This document shows, piece by piece, positions 52,728-62,319 of a stretch of DNA of 64,000 nt. Under the pieces are notes generated by a model that was given only the letters and a program-made list of their open reading frames with translations, had not been told where the DNA came from and made no database searches. How positions within the stretch are numbered: the stretch's first letter is position 1; each line of letters begins with the position of its first letter. Source of the DNA: Lichenicoccus sp965276875 (lineage in GTDB: Bacteria; Pseudomonadota; Alphaproteobacteria; Acetobacterales; Acetobacteraceae); NCBI RefSeq assembly GCF_965276875.1, contig NZ_OZ255701.1, positions 1,426,001 through 1,490,000 of the forward strand, in the 5' to 3' direction. Made by a program: the position numbers and the translations under genes.

Positions 52728-53108
52728 ATGACCTATCCGTGCCGTGGCCTGATTGCCACCTATTGTGGCAACTTGCTGCTGCTCGGGTTGCTGGCGCTGT
52801 CGCGTTGCGCCGAGGCGCCGCACCCGGCCGTCATCGCAGTCCGCGCCCCCGCGACAGTGGCGCCAGTCGCCCGCCTGGTCGTCCCCGGAGCGCTCGATGC
52901 CAATGGCAAACCGATACCGTTCAACGATCCCCCGGCGCCCCCGGACACGCCACTCTGCGGCAGACAGGCGCGCGAGACCAATGCCATCGGCGCGTCCCTG
53001 CTTGCCCCCCGGCTGGCAGCCACCGGAATTTGCGCAAGCTTCACCTGCTACGATCCGCTGACCGCGACCTACCTCGGCGCGGATGGCGACCGCCATGTTT
53101 GTCGCTGA
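52728..53108 (+). CDS. Putative BA14K-like small secreted protein/lipoprotein
   Basis: A 126-residue protein with an N-terminal hydrophobic run, GNLLLLGLLALSRC, and a Cys in a lipobox-like setting (LSRC). The C-terminal stretch CASFTCYDPLTATYLGADGDRHVCR resembles the BA14K pattern of an aromatic YDPxTxTYxGxDG.RHxC ending, known from small secreted alphaproteobacterial proteins. The middle is Pro/Ala-rich. It is divergent from MAPEG. Real, but assignment is tentative. Confidence 0.55.
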   Translation: MTYPCRGLIATYCGNLLLLGLLALSRCAEAPHPAVIAVRAPATVAPVARLVVPGALDANGKPIPFNDPPAPPDTPLCGRQARETNAIGASLLAPRLAATGICASFTCYDPLTATYLGADGDRHVCR

Positions 53109-53212
53109 TAGCCGCAGCCCTCAGAGAGGGGCACGACGATTGGGATTGATGCGCGAGCCGGGCGCCTCCACATGCAGGGCTTAATGTACACGCCTTCATT
53201 TGGAGAGAGTGC

Positions 53213-53602
53213 ATGATGTCCGCGACCTCAGCCCATGCCGGTCTATTCGAAAGCGCCGCCGGCCCGGCGAAGCGCCTGGCCAGGCTGCGCCGACTGGCCT
53301 GGATGATGGACGGGGCGTTCCGCATCCCCGGCAGCAAGTTCCGCTTCGGCTTGAACAGCGTCCTCGGCCTGCCGCCCGTGGCAGGCGACGTGTTGCTCAG
53401 CGCGGTGTCACTCTACATCGTCTATGAAGGCTACCGGCTCGGTCTGCCGCGCGTCCTGATCGGACGTATGCTGGCAAACGTGGCGGTGGAGGCAGCGGCG
53501 GGAAGCGTGCCGATCGTGGGCGATCTGTTTGATGTCGCCTTCAAGGCCAACCTGCGTAACCTGGCCCTGATCGACTCCCATCTCCGGACCGGACCCCGCT
53601 AA
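53213..53602 (+). CDS. DUF4112 domain-containing protein
   Basis: A 129-residue protein. The DUF4112 core reads RLRRLAWMMDGAFRIPGSKFRFGLNSVLGLPPVAGDVLLSAVSLYIVYEGYRLGLP, with VPIVGDLFDVAFKANLRNLALID near the end. One or two hydrophobic helices suggest membrane association. Function of the family is unknown. GGAGAG lies before ATG 53213. Its end abuts the stop of the convergent membrane-tethered Mrr-like gene (4-base overlap). Confidence 0.88.
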   Translation: MMSATSAHAGLFESAAGPAKRLARLRRLAWMMDGAFRIPGSKFRFGLNSVLGLPPVAGDVLLSAVSLYIVYEGYRLGLPRVLIGRMLANVAVEAAAGSVPIVGDLFDVAFKANLRNLALIDSHLRTGPR

Positions 53603-54723
53603 CGCGCGAAGGCCCTCAGCTGGTCAGGCTCCAGCAGGTCGATCCCGGTCTGCATGGCAAGCTTGCGGGCAGCGGCGGGATACGGCGACTGGGAGACGAT
53701 CGCGGCGCGGTCCGCCCGCTCACGTTCCCGGGCGATACAGGCCTGCTCCACCACCTCTTCATTGACGATGGCGGCAGGCGGCGGGCAACGCAGCGCCAGA
53801 ACGCGGCCGTCGCGCCGCGCAACCAGATCGGTGCCGAGATCGGCGTGGCAGTCGCGGCCACAATCGACACGGCCGGCGGGCACGCTCGCACCGACCTTGA
53901 CCTGCCAACCGGCCTTGCGCAACAGATCGGCGCACTGCCGCGGCGCATCGGCCTCCTGGATCGCCAGGGGCCGTGGTGCCAGCCCGACGCTGGCGCGCGG
54001 GGCAGCGGGGAGCATGACGGGCGGCGGGGCACTTGGCCGGGGATTGGTGTCGATCGGCCGCACCGGTTCCACGGCGCGCCGCAGCAGTAATCGTAACATC
54101 AACGCGAGCGTCGCCAGCGTGAGGATGATGAGCAGCACGGCAAGAACGAAACCGAGCGCATAGCCGCGTGGCGACGCAGCGGCGCCGGTTGCCGCCGCGG
54201 CCGGTGGTGCTGCTGCCATAACCTGAACCTTCGGCTGTTGGACAGGTGCAGGCACTTGAGCGGCGGGCGGCTGAACGGGAGGCGGCTGAACGGGAGGCGG
54301 GGGCGGAGACAGGTTCTCCTCCGTGACCACGGTCAGCGGCGCCGTGAGGATGCCAGGACCAGGGCGAGGGCCAGCGTCGGAGGGCGCGGCCACTTGCCTG
54401 GCGGCGGGGACATAGAGCGGCGGTAGGCCCCGCTCAGGCGGCGAACGGCGGATCAGCACGAGATCACCATGGGTGGCGATCGGCTCCCACCTGCTCTCTG
54501 CCCTGACCAGGAAACAGCGGCCCCGACGCTCCACGGATCGGCGCCAGTGCCAGGAATGCCGCCGCTCCTGCTCCAGGAGCCGGCTGGCCCACGGCGCGAC
54601 ACAGCCGATTACCGGCGGCTCGTGCCACGTGACAGCCGCGGGCCGTGCCGTTCCGCCAGAAATTGATGCCAGCAACGGCGCCAGCGCCAGCAATCCACGC
54701 AGTGCCGATGCAGCCAACCGCAT
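53599..54723 (-). CDS. Membrane-anchored Mrr-like protein with degenerate nuclease site
   Basis: A 374-residue protein with an unusual order: a Sec signal peptide (MRLAASALRGLLALAPLLASISGG), an extracytoplasmic SH3-like part (RRGRCFLVRAESRWEPIATHGDLVLIRR, ending LPPLYVPAARQ), a Pro/Gln-rich linker, one membrane helix (ALGFVLAVLLIILTLATLALML), and a cytoplasmic Mrr-like domain from residue 260. That domain has LLRKAGWQVKV, TDLVARRDGRVLALRC and SPYPAAARKLAMQTGIDLLEPDQL. Active Mrr domains have D...(Q/E)xK; here the site reads LRC followed by P, so the Lys and Gln are gone. Nuclease activity is doubtful and a binding or scaffold role is more likely. Confidence 0.65.
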   Translation of the reverse strand: MRLAASALRGLLALAPLLASISGGTARPAAVTWHEPPVIGCVAPWASRLLEQERRHSWHWRRSVERRGRCFLVRAESRWEPIATHGDLVLIRRSPPERGLPPLYVPAARQVAAPSDAGPRPGPGILTAPLTVVTEENLSPPPPPVQPPPVQPPAAQVPAPVQQPKVQVMAAAPPAAAATGAAASPRGYALGFVLAVLLIILTLATLALMLRLLLRRAVEPVRPIDTNPRPSAPPPVMLPAAPRASVGLAPRPLAIQEADAPRQCADLLRKAGWQVKVGASVPAGRVDCGRDCHADLGTDLVARRDGRVLALRCPPPAAIVNEEVVEQACIARERERADRAAIVSQSPYPAAARKLAMQTGIDLLEPDQLRAFAR

Positions 54724-54885
54724 CCCCTACTCCAGCCCAGCCGTTCTTACGCCCCAATCCTTCTTACGCGAGCGTTCGCTGCCGACCAACAAGACACGGC
54801 TTACGCGCACGAAGCAAATGGACCGGGACCGCGGCTACAGCACAACCCGCTGGTTTGGAAACGAATTACGGATGATAACGAGTTT

Positions 54886-57462
54886 CTATTCTGTCGAGAC
54901 CTCCACAGGCTCCGGCTCCATTGCCGGATCGACCAGGTCGAAGAACGGCTGGCGATCGACAGTAAAGAACGGGCTATAGAACGGGTCGCGTTCGAACAGT
55001 GCCTTGCCGCCCCACCGTCGCTGCATCGTCTGGGTCTCGCGAAAGAAACGCGCCTCGTGCTCCGGCCGGTCGTCGCTGCCGCGCGAGAGGCTCTCATGGT
55101 GGGCGGCGACGAACTCGGCGCACCAGATGATGCGCCAGCCGGCCTCGCGCACCCGCAGGCAGAGATCGACGTCGTTGTAGGCGACCTTGAGCTCCACCTC
55201 GTCGAAGCCGCCGACCGCGCGGAACACGTCGCTGCGGATCAGCATGCCGGCGGCGGTGACCGCGCTGATCTCGTGGCTGAGCATTGCCCGGCCGATATAG
55301 CCGTAATCGCTGGACGGCGCACCGCGGTGGGCGTGCGCGGCAATGCCTTGCGGTCCCACCACCACCCCCGCATGCTGGATGGTGTCGTTGGGATAGAGGA
55401 ACTTGCCGCCGACGACGGCGACATCGTCGCCGAGCCGGGCCTCGCCGACGATGGTGGCAAGCCAAGCGGGATCGGCGACAAACACGTCGTTGTTCATGAA
55501 GAACAGGTAGTCCGACCGGCTCTCGGCGGCGGCCAGGTTGTTCAGCCGGGAATAGTTGAACTCCTCCTCCACGGTCAGCACCCGGATTCGCTGTGAGCGA
55601 CGGGCGCGCTTGATGAAGGCCTGCGCCTCGATCGTCAGCGACCAGTTATCGACCAGGATGATGTCGAAGTTCTTATATGCCGTGTTGGCGAGCAGTGCGT
55701 CGATGCAGCGCTGCGTGGTGTCGATCTGGTCCTTGAACGGGATGATGATGGTGACGCTGGGCTGGGTCTTGTCCAGCCATTTGACGCCATACAGCGTCAG
55801 GCCGCGGATCGGGCTGACCTCCGCCTTGATGCCGCGCCGCTTGAGGTGATCGCCGACGCAGCGCACGCCCGCATCGATCGCATATCCCTTGCGCGAGACG
55901 TCCACCGCCGTCGAATTCGGCGTCTTGCGCCAGTGATAGAGCACCTCGGCGACATGGTGGATCGCGGCCGGTGGCACCGCCTCGGACAGCCTGAGGATCA
56001 GGTCATGGTCCTGCGCGCCGTCATACTCGGCCCGCAACGGCCCCACCTGCGCGAGGGTCGCGGCCTCGACGAACAGCAGGTGGCAGACATAGTTGCAGCC
56101 AAGGACGTAACGGTAGTTCCAGTCGCATTTCAGGTTCGGCTCGAGGAAATAGCCCGCCTGGTCGATTTTGTCCTCGTCGGAATACAGCAGCCGCGCGCAA
56201 GACGCCTGGGCCGCGTCGACCATCATCTCGATGGCGACATCGACCAGCAGGTCGTCATGATCGAAGAAGGCGACCCATTCGCCGCGCACCGCCTCAAGCC
56301 CGGCATTGGTGGCGCCGCTGATGCCGAGATTGCGCTTGAGCGTGAGCGGCCGGATGCGCGGATCGGCGGCGGCGTAGGCGGCGATGCGCTTGGCGATCTC
56401 CGGCGACTTGCCGCCATCGTCGACGATGATGAGTTCCCAGTTCTCGTAGGTCTGGGCGATCACGGACTCCACCGCGGCGACAAAGTCCGACATCTCGGGC
56501 TTGTAGGTCGGGCACAGGATGCTCACCAGCGGCCTGGGTGCCGGCGGCCCCCCTTGCTGCAGCCGGGTCCGCCGCGCCGCTGCCGCGCGCGCGCGCAGGC
56601 GGTCGTAATAGCGGCGTGCCCAGCGATCGTAGTCGCCGAGATCATAGGTCGGCGCCGGCATCGCGTCGGCGACGTTGGTGCGCAGGGTGGTAATCTCGCG
56701 ATACAGCCGCTCGACCGTGCGGTTGATCTCGATCAGCCGCGCCTCGAGCGCATCGTCGACCAGGGTCGTGGTCAGCGGGCTGCCGGCCAGTTCGTGCTGG
56801 TCGGGAGTGACGAAGAAGCGGAAGCTCTGCATGCCGCCACGGCGATATTGCCTCGGCAGGATGATCTCGAAGCCGCAGTTCGGATCGCCGCCGAGGGCCG
56901 CCGCAACGTCGCCGCGATAGCGGTCCGCCTTGACCTGGGTGACGCGCGCGCCACCCGCGGTGAGCAGGATATGGCAGCCGCCGGCGCGCGCCCCGGTGAG
57001 CATGTCGATACGCTGCACCCAGCCGCGCAGCGCGCCCTGCTTCATGCCGTCGATGAAGCTCTGGAACTCGTACGGACGGTGCAGGACGAAGTCATATTCC
57101 TCGGCGAGATCGTCAGGTCGGGCCGGGTCGATCAGCGGCACGATGCTGCGGTCGGCAAAGCGAAATGATAGCGCGTGCGCCTCGCCGTCGATGAAGCTGG
57201 CCGGCACCCGGAACAGGAAGCCGAGCTTGCCGGTGGGATGGCCGAGGGCGGCCTGGACGTCCTCGCGCAAATCGTCGCACAGCACGGTCGCGACTTCCTG
57301 GCGGTCGATCAGCACATGCAGACGCACCGGCGCCGAGGTTTGACGCGCGTCGATTGCCCAGCCACGCGCCTCGCCGTCCCTGAAGCTGTCGAAATAGCCG
57401 AGATACGGGCGCACCATCGTGCCCGCGACCTGCTTCGCGCTGCTCATCAGTTCCGACCCCAT
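54886..57462 (-). CDS. Tandem glycosyltransferase family 2 protein
   Basis: An 858-residue protein with two GT2 domains. The N-terminal 270 residues are two beta-rich repeats (DGEARGWAIDA, GALRGWVQRID) that may bind glycan or membrane. GT2 domain 1 starts VSILCPTYKPEMSDFVAAVESV and has VAFFDHDDLL (DxD-like). Domain 2 starts VTIIIPFKDQIDTTQRCIDALL and has YLFFMNNDVFVAD and HAHRGAP. Coiled-coil-like residues (MERLYREITTLRTN) separate them. The substrates are unknown; surface glycan assembly is likely. Start is uncertain among GTG 57489, ATG 57462 and ATG 57447. It follows hpnG after 67 bases, where hpnH might be expected. Confidence 0.85.
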   Translation of the reverse strand: MGSELMSSAKQVAGTMVRPYLGYFDSFRDGEARGWAIDARQTSAPVRLHVLIDRQEVATVLCDDLREDVQAALGHPTGKLGFLFRVPASFIDGEAHALSFRFADRSIVPLIDPARPDDLAEEYDFVLHRPYEFQSFIDGMKQGALRGWVQRIDMLTGARAGGCHILLTAGGARVTQVKADRYRGDVAAALGGDPNCGFEIILPRQYRRGGMQSFRFFVTPDQHELAGSPLTTTLVDDALEARLIEINRTVERLYREITTLRTNVADAMPAPTYDLGDYDRWARRYYDRLRARAAAARRTRLQQGGPPAPRPLVSILCPTYKPEMSDFVAAVESVIAQTYENWELIIVDDGGKSPEIAKRIAAYAAADPRIRPLTLKRNLGISGATNAGLEAVRGEWVAFFDHDDLLVDVAIEMMVDAAQASCARLLYSDEDKIDQAGYFLEPNLKCDWNYRYVLGCNYVCHLLFVEAATLAQVGPLRAEYDGAQDHDLILRLSEAVPPAAIHHVAEVLYHWRKTPNSTAVDVSRKGYAIDAGVRCVGDHLKRRGIKAEVSPIRGLTLYGVKWLDKTQPSVTIIIPFKDQIDTTQRCIDALLANTAYKNFDIILVDNWSLTIEAQAFIKRARRSQRIRVLTVEEEFNYSRLNNLAAAESRSDYLFFMNNDVFVADPAWLATIVGEARLGDDVAVVGGKFLYPNDTIQHAGVVVGPQGIAAHAHRGAPSSDYGYIGRAMLSHEISAVTAAGMLIRSDVFRAVGGFDEVELKVAYNDVDLCLRVREAGWRIIWCAEFVAAHHESLSRGSDDRPEHEARFFRETQTMQRRWGGKALFERDPFYSPFFTVDRQPFFDLVDPAMEPEPVEVSTE

Positions 57463-57529
57463 GCAGCCCTGCCTGTCACGCTCACTCACGTGTTTGCTAC
57501 CATTCTCCAACGATGGTTGCACGTTTTCC

Positions 57530-58162
57530 CTACACCTGAATAACGGGAATATGACGCAGCAGGGTCCGCCGCGCCGCCGTCGCGTCGCGCGCAAGGCCCA
57601 GCAAATCCGCTATCTGTTGCGGCTTGGTCAGCAACGACGCCAACATCGACGGCCACGCGAAGCCGCCGTCCGGCGCCAGCGCACGGAGCGCCAACGGCGG
57701 CAGCGAGCGTTCAACCGGGTCGCAAATCGCGCGCAGGGCCGCGAACGGCAGGCCGGCAGCCAGCGCCGCGCGCGCCACCACGCCACTCTCCATGTCCAGC
57801 GCCACGCAGCCGGTGCGGGCAAACAGCGCCTGCTTCGCCCCGGCTTCCGCGACGACCACGTCGCTATGCAGCAGGCTGCCCGCGCGGATGCCGTCGCCTC
57901 CGAGCCGCGCGCAGAGCGACAAGTCGCAGCGTGCCGACTGCCCATCGACGACGATGATCGAAGGCACCAGCAGGTCGCCGGGCCGCGCCTTCGGGTCAAG
58001 ACCGGCCGCAAGCCCCAAACTGACCAGCGCCGTGGCGCCGTCGCGGATCAGTCCGGCGATCCTGACCGCGGCATCCGCGCCCGCCACCGCGATCAATGCC
58101 CGCCCGCGCAGGCCGGCCAGCAGCTTCGCTTCCGCCTGCATACCGACCAGAAAGCCGATCAT
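57530..58162 (-). CDS. hpnG: Hopanoid-associated nucleoside phosphorylase (adenosylhopane nucleosidase-like)
   Basis: A 210-residue MTA/SAH nucleosidase-fold enzyme. HpnG removes adenine from adenosylhopane to give ribosylhopane. Features are MIGFLVGMQAEAKLLAGL, ALVSLGLAAGLDP, VALDMESGVVARAALAAGLPFAALRAICD (the family's ME and D active-site residues) and the closing residues. ATG 58162 is 4 bases after the shc stop. Its place behind shc fits the hopanoid operon. The shorter C-terminus is normal for HpnG. Confidence 0.85.
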   Translation of the reverse strand: MIGFLVGMQAEAKLLAGLRGRALIAVAGADAAVRIAGLIRDGATALVSLGLAAGLDPKARPGDLLVPSIIVVDGQSARCDLSLCARLGGDGIRAGSLLHSDVVVAEAGAKQALFARTGCVALDMESGVVARAALAAGLPFAALRAICDPVERSLPPLALRALAPDGGFAWPSMLASLLTKPQQIADLLGLARDATAARRTLLRHIPVIQV

Positions 58163-58166
58163 CCGG

Positions 58167-60152
58167 TCAGAAGCCGTATGCGACGCGCCTGCTGTTAGCC
58201 TGACCGAGGTTGCGGAAACGCGCCAGGGCGAGGAGCGGGAAGAACATCCGGTAGCCGTGATAGCGAAGGTAGAACACTTTAGGAAAGCCGACGGCGTTGT
58301 AGGGCAGCTCCTGCCATTCGCCGGCCGCATCCTGGGTGCGGATCAAGTAGTCGATGCCGCGCACCGTGGCCGGGTGATCCCGTTCGCCCGCGGCCATCAG
58401 GCCGAGCAGCGCCCAGGCGGTCTGCGACGGCAGGCTTTGCGTGTAGCGTCCAGGGGTGGCGCCCTCAAAGCTTGCGCAGTCCTCGCCCCAGCCGCCATCA
58501 GCGCGTTGCACGGAGAGCAGCCAGGCCACCGCCCGGCGCACCGTGGCATCGTCGGCGCCAAGGCCGGCGACGTTGAGCGCGCACAGCACCGACCAGGTGC
58601 CATAGATGTAGTTGGTGCCCCAGCGGCCGAACCAGCTTCCGTCGGCTTCCTGTTCGCGCCTGAGATAGGCGATGCCGCGCGCGATCGCCGGCCGGTCGGC
58701 GGGATTGCCGAGCTGTGCCAGGAACGAGATGCAGCGCGCCGCCACATCCGCGGTCGGCGGGTCGAGCAGTGCCCCGTGATCGGCGAACGGGATGTGGTTC
58801 AGCACGTCGTGGTTGTTGTCGACGTCAAACGCGCCCCAGCCGCCATTGCCGCTCTGCATGCCGAGCACCCAGATCCGGGCGCGCTCCACCGCCTCGTCGT
58901 TGGCGGGATCGGCGAGCCGGTGCAGCAGCATCGCCACCACCGCGGTGTCGTCGACATCCGGGTAGTGGTCGTTGCGATACTGGAAGGCCCAGCCGCCGGG
59001 GGCAAGGTCGGGACGCTGCACCGCCCAGTCGCCCTTGACGTCGAGCACCTGGCGGTCGCGCAGCCAGGCCGAGGCGGCACTCAGGCCCGGCGCCGTCGGA
59101 CCAGAGTCCGCCTCGGAGATCGCTGCCTCGATCATCGCGTGGCCGGCCAGCCCGGTATCCCAGATCGGCGACATGCAGGGCTGGCAGTAGCTCTCCTCGC
59201 CATGATGGACGAGCAGCTTGCGCACCGAGCGCCAAGCCAGATCCGGACCTGGCTCGCTCGCAGCAATACCGAGCACGTCATACATCATCACGCTGTTGGC
59301 CATTGCCGGGTAGATCGCGCCGAGACCGTCCTCGCCGTTCAGCCGCTCCTCGACGAAACGCCGCGCGCGCCGGATCGCCAGACGCCGCAGCAGGCGGGGA
59401 CTCAACGGGTCGGTGACACGAAGCACGGCGTCCACGAGCTTGAACACCCGACCCCAGACCGAGCGATACGGCCCACGGGTCCAGTCGCGCACCGTCTCGG
59501 GATCGCGCACGAACAGTTCACGCACCGCAACGCCGTGCGGATTGCGCGCCTGCGGCCGGTGTGCCGCCAGCACCAGCAACGGGGCCACAACAACCCGCGA
59601 CCAGTACGACATGTTCCAGATGTTAAAAAAGAACCAGCGCGGCATCAGCATCAGCTCGACCGGCATCACCGGCGTGCCGCGCCACGGGATCTGCCCGAAC
59701 AAGGCAAGCTGGAAGCGGGTGAAGACGTTGGCGCGCTCGGCCCCACCCATCGCCAGGATTGCCGCCCGGGCGCGGCGCATATGCGCGGCCTCGGGATCGT
59801 CACCCACTGCCTTGAGGGCGAAATACGCCTTGACGCTGGCTGAGAGGTCCATCCTGCCGCCGTGATAGAGCGGCCAGCCGCCGTGCACGCCCTGGATGCG
59901 TCGCAGATAGCGGCCAAGGCGCTGCTGCAGCGGCGCGTCGATGCGGTCCAGAAAGTGCTCGAGCAGGATATACTCGGCCGGGATCGTGGCATCGGCTTCG
60001 AGCTCGAACACCCAGTGGCCGTCGTCGGCCTGACGCTCCGCGAGTGCTGCCTTGGCACTCGCCACGGCCCGGTCCAGATCCGGCTCGGCGACCCAATCCG
60101 GTGCGACCAGGGGATCGGCCGGCGTCAGTGTCGGTTCCACGCAATCCATCAT
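58167..60152 (-). CDS. shc: Squalene-hopene cyclase
   Basis: Class II triterpene cyclase (HpnF), 661 residues, that folds squalene into hopene and diplopterol at the membrane. The catalytic DVDDTAV motif (DxDDTA, protonating Asp) is present. Many QW-type repeats are visible, for example DGHWVFEL, GGWPLYHGG, GGWGAFDVDNN, DGSWFGRWG and DGGWGEDCASF. MSPIWDTGLAGHAM and QELPYNAVGFPKVFYLRYHGYRMFFPLLAL are family signatures. ATG 60152 overlaps the hpnE stop (ATGA). It should be active. Confidence 0.98.
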   Translation of the reverse strand: MMDCVEPTLTPADPLVAPDWVAEPDLDRAVASAKAALAERQADDGHWVFELEADATIPAEYILLEHFLDRIDAPLQQRLGRYLRRIQGVHGGWPLYHGGRMDLSASVKAYFALKAVGDDPEAAHMRRARAAILAMGGAERANVFTRFQLALFGQIPWRGTPVMPVELMLMPRWFFFNIWNMSYWSRVVVAPLLVLAAHRPQARNPHGVAVRELFVRDPETVRDWTRGPYRSVWGRVFKLVDAVLRVTDPLSPRLLRRLAIRRARRFVEERLNGEDGLGAIYPAMANSVMMYDVLGIAASEPGPDLAWRSVRKLLVHHGEESYCQPCMSPIWDTGLAGHAMIEAAISEADSGPTAPGLSAASAWLRDRQVLDVKGDWAVQRPDLAPGGWAFQYRNDHYPDVDDTAVVAMLLHRLADPANDEAVERARIWVLGMQSGNGGWGAFDVDNNHDVLNHIPFADHGALLDPPTADVAARCISFLAQLGNPADRPAIARGIAYLRREQEADGSWFGRWGTNYIYGTWSVLCALNVAGLGADDATVRRAVAWLLSVQRADGGWGEDCASFEGATPGRYTQSLPSQTAWALLGLMAAGERDHPATVRGIDYLIRTQDAAGEWQELPYNAVGFPKVFYLRYHGYRMFFPLLALARFRNLGQANSRRVAYGF

Positions 60153-61468
60153 GCCCCCGCGGAGCGCTCGCTGAGGGCGCGGGAGGCCGTCGCCCCGGAT
60201 CTGATTGCACCTTCGATCGTCGCGGGCAACCCTGTGGCCGTCCAGTCACCGGCCAGGACAAAATTTGCGAGGCCAGTGCGGCATTCAGGCCGCAGCCGAT
60301 CCTGCCGTGCGGTGGCGGCAAAGGTCGCGCGCCGTTCACGCACCACGCGCGACGGCGGTGCTGCCTCCGGCAACACCGCCCCCGGCCGCAGCCAGGGTGC
60401 CAGCGTAGCGCGCAGCGACGTCCACACCTGGGCCGCCAGCGACTCGCTGTCCTGTCCGCCGAGATGGTTGGCAGCACTGATGGTCACCGAGATCACCTCC
60501 GTCTTGAGGAACGCCCATTCCGCAAGGCCGCCGACGATGCCGACAAACCGCGCCTGCGCCAGATCTCCTTGCAGACGGTCCGCCAACGCGATGCGGTAAT
60601 GCAGGTTTACGATGCTCTCGAACTGATCCGGCACGGCCACGGAGCCCAACACGCCGCTGGCGAGGTCGGCGGAAACCGGCGGCGGCGTCGCCAGCACCAT
60701 CTGGTCGCCCGGGCCAAGCAAGGTCTCGCCCTCCGGCAGGGTCAGCGCCCGCAACAGGCCGCCGCGCGCGCGCAGGCCGGACACGCGACAGCCGGTGCGG
60801 ATCACAGCACCCAGCCCGCGCAACCGCGCCACCGCCGGGTCGATCAGCGATTCCGACAGGCCCACCGACGGGAACCAGGGCACGCAGGCGGCGCCGCCGC
60901 GGGCCAGCGATTCGCGCATCATCGCCGCCATCAGCCTTGCACTGCCGTCCGCGGGCTGGGTGTTGAGCACGGCGACCGACAGCGGCACCAGCAGCCGGTC
61001 AGCCAGCGCGCCGGGGGCCAGGCAGTCCGCCACACTCGCCTCCGGCCCGGCACGCAGCAGCCGCGCCAGCGAGATCAGCTCGCGCAGCCGCATGCCCGGC
61101 ACCCGGCGATCACGGTCGAACACCCACCAGGGCAGCCGGCCGGATGACAGACGCAGCGTCCAGTGCAGCCCCGCTTGCAGATCGACGAATGGAAAGACCG
61201 GCGCACCCGGGCCGGTGAGCGTGTCGCGCGCGCCGATGCGGTCGAGGAAGCCGAACGTCGCTTGGTTCGCCGAGAGCAGCAGATGATTGCCGTTGTCGAT
61301 CCGGCAGTCGAGCTGGCGATCATGGTAGGAGCGCGCCCGGCCGCCGCAGGCGGGGCCCGCCTCGTAGAGGCATACGCGCCGGCCGGCCTCGGCCGCGTCG
61401 AGTGCTGCCGACAGCCCGGCCAGCCCGCCGCCCACCACATGCACGGTCGGCGCGCTATGGACCGTCAT
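60149..61468 (-). CDS. hpnE: Hydroxysqualene dehydroxylase/squalene-associated FAD desaturase
   Basis: FAD-dependent enzyme of 439 residues that, with HpnD and HpnC, makes squalene from hydroxysqualene. The FAD motif is VHVVGGGLAGLSAALDAAEAGRRVCLYEAG with GGRARSYHD, and LLLSANQATFGFLDRIG follows. LNTQPADGSARLM and NFVLAGDWTATGLPATIEGAIRSG close the cofactor site. ATG 61468 overlaps the hpnD stop (ATGA). Confidence 0.96.
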   Translation of the reverse strand: MTVHSAPTVHVVGGGLAGLSAALDAAEAGRRVCLYEAGPACGGRARSYHDRQLDCRIDNGNHLLLSANQATFGFLDRIGARDTLTGPGAPVFPFVDLQAGLHWTLRLSSGRLPWWVFDRDRRVPGMRLRELISLARLLRAGPEASVADCLAPGALADRLLVPLSVAVLNTQPADGSARLMAAMMRESLARGGAACVPWFPSVGLSESLIDPAVARLRGLGAVIRTGCRVSGLRARGGLLRALTLPEGETLLGPGDQMVLATPPPVSADLASGVLGSVAVPDQFESIVNLHYRIALADRLQGDLAQARFVGIVGGLAEWAFLKTEVISVTISAANHLGGQDSESLAAQVWTSLRATLAPWLRPGAVLPEAAPPSRVVRERRATFAATARQDRLRPECRTGLANFVLAGDWTATGLPATIEGAIRSGATASRALSERSAGA

Positions 61469-62319
61469 GGCAGCACGGCCTGCAAGGCCACCAGCGCCTT
61501 GCGCCAGGCTGGCACGCTCAGACGACGACGCGGCTCTTGCCAGCCCGACCGTTCCAGCGTCGAGAGCACGGCGTCGTAGCTCGCCGCCATCAGCCTTGCC
61601 GGACGCATCGCCCGGCGGTCGCAGCGCGCCATCGCCGCCCGCGCCGCCTGGAAATGCGTTCGTGCCAGCACCGCCATCGCCAGGCACGCCGCACGCAGCC
61701 GAGGCGAGGCCAGTGCCGCACCTGGTTCCATCGGCACGCCGGCCTGCAACAGCCGCTCGCGCGGCAGATACAGCCGGCCGCGCTCGGCGTCCTCGCCGAG
61801 ATCGCGCAGGATGTTGGTGATCTGCAACGCCCGGCCGAGATGATGCGCCACCTGATCCGCGTCCGGCGAGGCATCGCCGAAGGCGCGCACCGACAGCCGG
61901 CCGACGGCGCTCGCCACCCGATCGATATATAGATCGAGTTCCTGCTCTGGCGGTGCCACGATGACCTGCTCGGCATCCATCTGCATGCCGTCGATGACCG
62001 CGTCGAAATCCTCGTGGCGCAATCCGAAGCGGACGATGGCGGCGCGCAGCACCCGGTCGAGCGGGTCCCCTGCCCGGCCGGCATATACGGCCGAAATCCG
62101 TATCCGCCAGGCCTGCAGCCGGGGCAGCTTGTCGGCAAACGGGCCATCCTCGTCGGCGATGTCGTCGACCAGCCGGCAGAACGCGTAGATGGCATACATC
62201 GCATAGCGCCGGTCCGGCGGCAGCACCCGCATGCCGCGCGCGAACGAGGTGCCGGCGCCGGCGACGATCGCCTCGACCGCGGCGAGGTCGGCGGGATCGC
62301 AGCCGAGCACGCTGGTCAT
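61465..62319 (-). CDS. hpnD: Presqualene diphosphate synthase
   Basis: Trans-isoprenyl diphosphate synthase of 284 residues that joins two farnesyl diphosphates to presqualene diphosphate. Aspartate-rich motifs are AIYAFCRLVDDIADE and LQITNILRDLGEDAERGRLYLP. TSFARGMRVLPPDRRYAMYAIYAF is also conserved. ATG 62319 overlaps the hpnC stop (ATGA). Tied to hpnE at its other end. Confidence 0.96.
   Translation of the reverse strand: MTSVLGCDPADLAAVEAIVAGAGTSFARGMRVLPPDRRYAMYAIYAFCRLVDDIADEDGPFADKLPRLQAWRIRISAVYAGRAGDPLDRVLRAAIVRFGLRHEDFDAVIDGMQMDAEQVIVAPPEQELDLYIDRVASAVGRLSVRAFGDASPDADQVAHHLGRALQITNILRDLGEDAERGRLYLPRERLLQAGVPMEPGAALASPRLRAACLAMAVLARTHFQAARAAMARCDRRAMRPARLMAASYDAVLSTLERSGWQEPRRRLSVPAWRKALVALQAVLP

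Noticed and set aside
57624..59843. 739-codon forward open frame over hpnG and shc
   Set aside because: Lies antisense to recognised hopanoid genes and shows no domain.
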